A program made the translations under genes and the position numbers. Below, piece by piece: positions 45,201 through 54,200 of a stretch of DNA of 64,000 nucleotides. The notes below the pieces were generated by a model. It saw nothing but the letters and a program-made list of their open reading frames with translations. It did not search any database and was not told where the DNA came from. The stretch's first letter is position 1; every line of letters begins with the position of its first letter. This stretch comes from Pseudomonadota bacterium (GTDB lineage: Bacteria > Desulfobacterota > Desulfovibrionia > Desulfovibrionales > Desulfomicrobiaceae): assembly GCA_023393525.1 (NCBI GenBank), contig JAEWKZ010000013.1, positions 60,291-124,290 of the forward strand, in the 5' to 3' direction.

Positions 45201-48200
45201 ACGATGTCGCCGGTGGTGGACGTGACCGTGGAGCCCGTGATCGCGGTCTCGACGCTGCCCGTGATGTCGTTGCCGGTCAGGACTGCGTTGACCGCCACGG
45301 ACCCGGACGCGGCCACGCCTATGTTCAGGGCCAGGATATTGGCGTCCAGATCGATGGGCGAACCGCTCAGGGCGGCGTCCACATCGTCTTCGTTTTTCTC
45401 GCTGCCCAGATTCCAGGGAGTCAGCACGCTCGGGGCCAGATCCCGGGCGGTCAGGACGATGTCTTCGGCGGCGCTTACCGTGGACCCGGAAATGGTGGAG
45501 GCAACGCTGTTGATGATGGCGTTGCCCAGGGCCGTGACCTGCACGGCCGCCGAACCGGACCCGGCAATGCCCAGGGCCAGCGCGCGGATGATCTCGGTGG
45601 ACTGCGCAGTCAGGGCGAGCGTCGAGCCCGTATCAAGGCTCGATCCGCCGACGGCGGCGTGCGTGGAATTGGTGATCACGTTGGCGGCCATGCCCACGCC
45701 CACGGCGACGCCGCCGCTGCCGGCAACCCCGAAGGCGATGGCGTCGACGATGGAGGCGTCCGTGGCCGAAAGCGTGACGGAGCCGACGGCATCCACCTCC
45801 GAGGCGCTCGCTCCCGCCATGATCGCGGCCCGGGTGGTGTTCGTGACTACGTTGCCGGCCATGGTCACCTGCACGGCCGTGGAGCCGGAAGCGGCCACCC
45901 CGCCGGCAAAGCTGAAGATGGTGGACGCGGACCTGGCCGCAAGGGCCAGAGTGCTGCCGCTTGTGACCGTGGACCCTGAGATCAGCGCGTCCACAGTGTT
46001 CGTGATCACGTTGGCGCCGATGATGGCCGAGACCGCCGCACTGCCGGAAGCCGCCACGCTCAGGCCGACCGAGGTGATGTGGGACTGGTCCTCGGCGGAC
46101 AGCGCCACCAGGCCGCCGCTTTTCACGGTGGATGCCGAGGTTATGATCGACTCCACGCCGCCGGTGATCACGTTGCCGAAGCCGGTGGCCTGCACCGCCA
46201 CCTGACCCGATGCGCCCACGCCCACGGACAGGGCCAGGATGGCCGAATCGGTCAGGGTGGTCAGGATGACGTCGGCGGACGTGTTGAGAATAGTCCCGCT
46301 TACGGTGTCTCTTCCCGCAGTTACCGTAGAGGCGGATATTTGCGACGAAATGTCATTGACGATCACATTGCCGGTCAGCAACCCGCTCACGGCGACCTTG
46401 CCGGAACCGGCCACGCTCACGTTCATGGCCAGGATATTGGCGTCCAGCTGCACCGGGGATCCGTCCAGGGCGGCCGACAGGTCGGCAACCGCCTCCGCAG
46501 GCACGATCCAGTCCGGAATGCTGAACGGCGCCAGCTCCCTGGCCGTCAGAGTCACGTCTCCCCCGGCCGCCACCGTTGAGCCCGTGATGTCGGTGCCGAT
46601 GGTGTTCGTCACGACATTGCCCAGGGCCGCGATGGAAAGGGCTCCGGTGCCCGCTCCGGAAACGCCGAGGGCCAGGGCCCGGATGCCGGAGGAGGACTGG
46701 GCCAACAGGGTAACGTCCGCCGCCGCGTTGGACATGGAGCCGTCGGCGTTCATGCCGGCCTTCACCGTCGACGCGGCGATCTCCGCCGTGACGCGGTTGG
46801 TGACCGCATTGGCGGCCACACCGGCCGCGCCGGCGTAGCTGCCGCCGCCGGAACCGCCAATGGCCACGGTATCCACCGACCGGTCATTGAGGGCCTGTAC
46901 GGTCACATCCCCCCCGGCCGTCACCGTGGCGTTGCCCGAGATTCCGGCATAGACCGTGGTGGTCTCGGTATTCACGCCGATGCCTGCGCCGGCCGCGAAT
47001 TCGGACGAAGCCGCCCCGCCGATGGCCAGGTTCACGACAGAGGAACGAGCGCCGGATTCCAGGCCGACCGCGCCGCCAGCCGTCACCGTGGCCCCGCTTA
47101 TTTCGGTTTCCACCGTGTCGCTGCGCACCACCGTCACGTTGGTCAGGCCGACGCCGGCCTTGCCGCCCACCGCGAACACTCCGGCGCCGCCGACCAGCAG
47201 CGTGTCGGAAGCGGCATGAAGGGCCACGTCGCCGCCGACCGAAACCGTCGATCCGCTGCCGATGGAAGAACGGGTCACATCGGTGGTGGTCACTACGGCG
47301 GCGGAACCGGCCACGCCTGCCGTGTCGCTGCCGATCCCCAGACCGGCGGCAAAGGAGAAGATCTTCCCGTTCGTATCCGCCTGCAAGGCGACATCATCCA
47401 TGGCATTCACGGTGCTGTCGCTGCCGATATAGGCCCTGGTGCGCCGCCCGATGACCTCCACGTCCGCCGCAATGCCGATGCCCACGGCTTTGGAAACGCC
47501 CAAAGATCCGGCTACCCCCACCTTGAACAGGGAATCCTCGGCACGCAGCCTGACGGCCTGGCTGGCCGCAGCCCCCGCAGTGGTAGCGTTGATGACGGCC
47601 CCGTCTCCGATATAGGCCAGGGTGTCGATGTCCATTGTATCGGTGCTGGCGGAAAAGGCCCCGCCCACGGTTTTGCTGCTGACACCGCCGCCGCCGGCGA
47701 TGCGGAAAATCGTATCCGAAGTGCCGGCATCAATGACGATGCCGTTGGCGGACAGGCCGTTGCCGCCGGAAACCCCGTCGCCGTGCCCCTGGGCCGAAAC
47801 CGTCGCGCCATCGCCGATAGAGGCCCTGGTGGTCTGGTCGATGACCCCCACCGCCCCGGACGCCCCGAACCCGGCCGTGTTGCCGTACGCCACGGCTCCG
47901 GCCACCGAGACCACGAAGAGCGAATCGTCCGCGTCCAGCAGCAGGCTTGCGGGCGTGGTCACCACGGCGTCAGCGCCGATGTAGGCCTCCACGACATTGG
48001 TCACGACCTGAATCGAGGCGGAACCGGTCATGCCGATCTTGCCTTTGGTCACGGCCCCGCAGGCCGCCACGGAGATGATGTCCGTATCCTGGGAAGCGGT
48101 GATGCTGATATCCCCGGCGGCATCCACCACGGCGTTGTCGCCGATGAAGGCCTTGACGGTCTGCGCCAGCGCCACCGCATCGGCCGCCGCTCCGAATCCG

Positions 48201-51200
48201 CCGACGCCGCTGGCACCGCCGGAATAGGAAACGGCCCCGGCCACGGACACGTCCAGCAGCTTGCCCGAAGCGTCGATGGTCACATCCCCCCCGGCATCCA
48301 GGGAGGTGTCGGCCCACAGACCGGCCTGCACGTCGCTGTCGACCAGAACGAGGTCCGCCGAACCGGCCACGGACAGCTTCCCCTTCTTGGAACCGCCCCC
48401 GCCGGCGCTGACGGAAACCACCAGATCATCGCTGGATGCGACGGTGGAGACATTGCGCGCCGAAATCACCGCATCCTGCGCATAGGCCTTCACGTCCCGG
48501 TCCAGATCCTGGTAGGCGAAGGACCCGGCCAGGGCCGCGCCCCCATCGGCCTTGCTCATGTCGAGGCCCAGGGCCGCCGATACGGAAACCAGCAGAGCCT
48601 GGTTGTCGGCCGTGATGGTCAGATCCCCCGCCGCATCGAGGTGAACGCCGTCACTGACGTAGGCCCGGGTGACGTCGCTCACGGTGTTGACGCTCGCCCC
48701 GCCGGAAATGGCAATGCCGGCCACTTGCTTAACATTGGTCGGCTCTTCGCCGAACAGGTTCGGAAGGCTCTCGCCGTCCAGGGGATCTTCCGCGGAACTT
48801 CCCGTCTCCTCCGTCTTGGTGCCGCCCGAGGACTGGGAAGCGGCCACCGTTACCGTGACCAGCAGTTCATCCGAGCGGGCATCAAGCCTGACCGCCCCGC
48901 CGGACGTGATGGAACCCAGCGCCGAAACGCCGGCAGCGGCCGTGGTTTCGGCGGCAAGGGCCGCATCGAGCGTCAAGGTCTTGCCGTCGGCAGAGATGGA
49001 CACGATGCGATACAACCCGTTGTTGCCGGCGGTTCCCGAAATCTGGATCAACTGTCCGACGCGGAACCCGTCGGTCGTCCAGTTTCCGCCGGAGCGGGTG
49101 ATGGCGTAGCCGGCAAAAGACAGGACGGGCGTACCTGAAACCGCAGGCTCGGCGCTGCTGGACGTGTCGCCGACAAAGGCCTCGGTGGTGTTGGTGACCT
49201 GATTGAGCACCACCGCGGCCCCGACCGATGCCGTGCCGCCCTTCTGGATCGCACCGGAGATAGTGATGTTCTGGTAGGACGTGGACGCCGAAATATCGAC
49301 GTCCCCCGTTGCGACGAGGGTGGCCGTGTCCTCCACGTGAGCCACGGCTTCATGGGTGGCGTTGTTCCAGGCAAAGGCCCCGGACACCCCGAACTTTTCG
49401 GCGCTACCGCCGGCCTGGGCGATGTTGAGCATCCAGTCGTCGACTGTGGCCCCGACAGTGATGTCGCCTGCGGTGGCCGTGACCACCGCGCCGTCGTCCA
49501 CCAGGGCCGTGGCCCGATTGACAAAGGTCTGGCCGTTGTACGTGCCGCCGGCCCCGCTGCCGGAGCTTTCGTTTCCGGCGGCCCCGCCTTTCTTCAGCAG
49601 CGCGATGACATCCTGGATCTTGCCCAGCTTCATCCCGGCGATGCTGATGGTGTCCATGCTGGCGGCGGCATCCACCGCAACGGTATCGCCGGACACCACC
49701 GCGCCGGCGCCGATGACGGCGCTGGCCGCATTGTCCACGGACTGCACGTTGACGATGCCCGAAGCGGAAAACTTGCCGATGGCGTTCGGGTCTTTCACCA
49801 GCCCGGTTTTCTTGTCCTTCTCGGTCTTGGACGCGGAACTGGCCTGCACAAAGGTGGTGGCGATACTGGTGGGCACCACCTTCAGATAACCGACCAGCAG
49901 CTGCACCGGCTCAAGGAGTTCGGCCAGAGTTTGCGAGCTGTAGGTGGACAGCTGGGTCAGGGTGTCCTGGGAGGCGGCAAAGTCGATGGTCCCGGTGCTC
50001 GAATCGATGCTGGGCAGGTTGAAATCGATGCTCGGCGCGGTGATGTTCTGGTCCAGATCGGCAAACCAGGTCATGAGCGTTATGAAATCGCTGACGACCT
50101 TGAACTGGCTCGGCACCACGGCGTCGGCCGTCACCGACACGCCGCCGCCGGAAATCACCGTCGCGCCCGCTCCGATACGGGCGTCAGCGGTATTGGTGTA
50201 ATCGGTCACCGCCACCGCTCCGGCGATGCTCACGGCCGCGTTGAGCTTGGCCGCCGCCGTGGAGATCACCTTGAAATTGTCTTCGGCCCGGGCGGTCACG
50301 ACGACGTCGCCGGCGGCTGTGACGACGGCCCCGTCCGCGATAGAGGCTTTGGCGTTGTTGCTGCTCACCGCGACCGCCACGCTGGCCGCCATGGAGAACT
50401 GGCTGAACCCGGCCTTTGGATCCTTGGTTCCGGCCAGTTTCTTCGTGACTGCGCCCATCATGCGTCCGGCAAGGGGAGGTTTGGCCTTGACGGCCGAGGC
50501 GGCGCTGACCCGATCGACCACGTTGACGGACTCTGCCGCCACGGACACCCCGCCGACGGCAGCGGTCACCGTGCCGCCGATATGGGCGCTCGTATCGGAA
50601 CTGTACGTGGCCACGGCAACCCCGATGGCCTCGCCCATGTTCTTCTGGGGCGTGATGACGACGCTTTTGGCGGCCGTGCTGAAACTGTTGGTGGTTTCCG
50701 CACGCACGGCCGCGGAGTCCGCCTCGATCACCGCGCCGCTGTCCACGGCGGCCATATTGTTCGAATCGGCCACGCCCACCGCGACGAACAGCCCGGGGCC
50801 GCTGGGAATATGCAGCACTTTCTGGGCGATGGTCTTCTGAATGCCCTTCATGGCGGCCGAGGTCACGCTGAGGGTATTGTCCACCGTGGTGGTCAGGCTG
50901 AAATCCCCGCCCGCCGTGATGACGGCCCCATTCTCCACAATGGCCGACGCGCTTGCCGTGGACGAGCCCACCGACACCCCGAAAATCAGACTCGGAGTCT
51001 TCAGGGTGGTGTTGGCGAGAGACTCGGCCTCGATCACCACATTCCCCGCCGCGTTGATCGTCGCGCCGAGGGTGATGGTGCTCGTCGCCTGGGCCAGAAG
51101 CACCTGGGCCACGTAACTTATGGTGTTGAACAGGCCGACCCCGTCGACCTGTCCCAGGAGCTGATCGGCAACATCCCCGGCGGTGAGCTGTCCGCCGCTG

Positions 51201-54200
51201 CTGTTGAGGGCTGATGTGATCCGGGCCACCGAGGCGCTGTCCGTGATTTCCCCGTTCAGGGTGTAGACGCCGTCCAGCGTCAGGGTCCTGCCGTCGGCGG
51301 AAACGGCTGCGATGAGATAGGTGCCGTCGTTGCTGTCCGTATCGGACACGGCGATGTACTGGCCGGCGGCAAAGCCGTCGCCGGTCCAGCTGCCGGTGGC
51401 GCGGGTGATGGTGTCGGCGGTGTCGGTAATGACGCTGACATCCTCGCAAGGCATCGTCTCGTTCGTCAGTTCCTGACCGGAAACCAGGCGCAGGGTCTTT
51501 CCGCCGTCGATGATGTCGGCAATGACGTAGTCCCCGTCGTTGGCGGCGGATCCGGTGACGGTGATCTCCTGGCCCACGGCAAAGCCGTCGGTCACCCAGC
51601 TGCCCGTATCCCGGGAAATGGTGTCCTGGGTGATGCCGTTGTCGGTGAAAGTCAGGCTTCCGGCCCCGGCCAGCACCCCCTTGTTCACGAAATAGAGCGC
51701 AGGCGATCCCGTCATCCCCTGGCTCTGGTCCACGATGGCGATGGGTATGTCGGCGGCCGAAACCGGATCGGCGGTGACCGTGAACCCGTTGCCGGTTTCC
51801 GCCAGCAGCACGAAAGTGTCCGTCAGGGTCAGGGTGCGGCCGTCGGCGGAAACCGACTGGATCTGGAAGTTGCCGTTATTGACCCCGCTGCGGGGGGAAA
51901 GGACGGTGATGTTTTGGGTGACGCCGTCCTCGGGCGCCTCGTCCGTGAGCACCGCGCCCTCTTCCAGGATCAGGTTGAGGTCGTCCAGGTAGGCGATGCG
52001 GTAGACGCCGTCATTGGACGCGGAGCCGCCGACGGCAACGGTCATGCCGGCGGAAAAACCGTCCTCCACCCAGCTGCCCGTATCCCGGGAGACCATGGCC
52101 CCCTGCTCCGCCGTGGCGGCGGCGAAGGTCAGGGACGGAGCGCCGACCATGGTCGTGACGGCCGTGATCACGGCGGCCTGGGAATCCATCGCGGCCAGGC
52201 TGTCCGCATCCGTGAGGGTCAGCACGGCCCCCTCGACCGCCGCGATCTGGTAAACGCCGGCATTGGCGCCGGCGACCGAAATGTACTGCCCCGCCTGAAA
52301 CCCGCCATCTTCCCAGTCCAGGCCGTCGACGCGCTCGATGGTGTCCGCCGCCGCGCCGTTGTCCCTGAAATGAAAATCGCCCGACAGCGTGACCGTCGCG
52401 GTGGACCCGGAGATCTCGATGCTCTGTCCGGCCTGGAATCCTTCCCTGATCCAGCTTCCCGAATCCCGGACAATGGTGGAGACGCCCCCGCTGGTGGCCA
52501 GCGTGAGCTGGTCCGCGGCCGTCATGCCGATGAGGGAGGCCACGCTGGTGGACGCTTCGGTCTGGATTTCTTGGGTCAGCTCATAGCCGCTCTCCAGGGT
52601 GATGACGGCGCCGGAGATGGAGGCGATGCGATAGATCCCGTCATTGTCGGCGGAACCGGTCACGCTGATGTACTGGCCGGCCACGAAGCCGTCCGAGGCC
52701 CAGGTGCCGACGGCGCGGACGATGGTGTCGGCGGCGCTGTCGATGTTGTTGAAGGCGAGCTGAAGCTCGCCGCTCAGGGCCACGGCGGAGGCCACGGAAG
52801 CCATTGCTGTGGTTTCATTGACCAGCGCGTATTCCGCGCCCAGGGTCAGGGTGTCCGCCGTCAGGGAATCGATACGGTAGATTCCGTCGTTGGAGGTCGT
52901 GCCGCTGATCCGGATCAGCTGACCGGCGCTGAACCCGTCCGAGATCCAGCTTCCCCCGTCGCCGCGGGTGATCGCATCCGCCGCAGCTCCTCCGCTGTCG
53001 GTGAAGGCCAAGGAGGTGTTGGCGGGCAGCAGCCCGTTTACCAGCCTGTCGACAAAATTGCTCAAGGCGTTTTCGTCCACCACCAGCTCGAACTTCTTGA
53101 TGGTGGTGGCATCGGCATGGATCAGAACGTTGTCGGCGTTCAGCGTGGCGGCGCCAATGTCGATGGAGGCCTCGGCTTTCTGGTAATTGAACACCGGCGT
53201 GGCCGTGAGCCAGGTCACCTCCACCCCGGCGCTGGCGATGAGCCGAATATCCTCGGCCGTCGTCAGCACGGCCCCGTCGGCGATGGTGATGGTCGGCGCG
53301 GTGATGAAGATGCCGGTGTCGCAGGTCATGACGGCGCCCGCCGCTATCGCCACGGTCCCCTGGGACGCCAGCAGGGTCAGGCTGCCGTCCATGTCCAGAC
53401 TGCTGACAGACACGACATCCTCCGACTGGTCGCCGGGGGTGACGATCACCGATTCCACGCTGGTCATGCCGCCAATGCGGAAATTGTAGGTCGTGCCGTT
53501 GAAGGTGATGCCGGTGGAGGAAAGCGAAATGGTGTCCTCGCCGGTCCCGCACACGATCATCAGGGTGTCGGAACCGCCCGCTCCGTTTAGAAAATAGTTG
53601 TCGGTGGTATTCAGGGAGAGGCTCGCGCCTCCGCCGGTCAGGGTGAGGCCTGCGAGGTCGAGAGTGAACGTGTCGGAGCTGTCGGTGCCGGTGACATGGC
53701 GGTCCTGCAGCAGCCAGCCGTAATCGTTCTGATCGGCGAACAGCGTGGCGCTTTCGATGGCGCCGGCGGCGTATTCCAGATCCCAGTCGCCGCCAAGACC
53801 GGCCCCGCCCGTGGCATCGGTGGAGGCCGCGACATCGGCCCCGGTCAGGGTGGCGAGTTCCCGGACAAACTCCACGCCTTCCGGTCCGGCGGCGATGCCG
53901 CAGCCGTAGAGCAGGATGTCGCCGCTGTCGCTCAAGGCGGTGTTCCAGGAACGCAGCTCGTCGGAATAGAGCGAGAGGTTGTCCCCGGACAGAATCGTTG
54001 TCCCGAGCCTCAGATTTCCGTCATCCCCGTGCGCGACAAGGTGCAGCGCATCGATTCCTTCCCGGTCCCGCAACAGGGACGAAATCTGCTCGAACCCGTC
54101 CCGGGACGCGTCCAGCACGTGGACCTCGTACTGTGTGAGATTATCAGAAGAAGAGCGCAGGCTTTCGAGGAGGGAGTGGTAATCGCCCACGGACGGATCG

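Noticed and set aside
42000..46560. CRISPR-like or satellite DNA interpretation of the repetitive tract
   Set aside because: The repeats are in frame within one continuous coding sequence and vary as protein repeats do; there are no short identical direct repeats with unique spacers.
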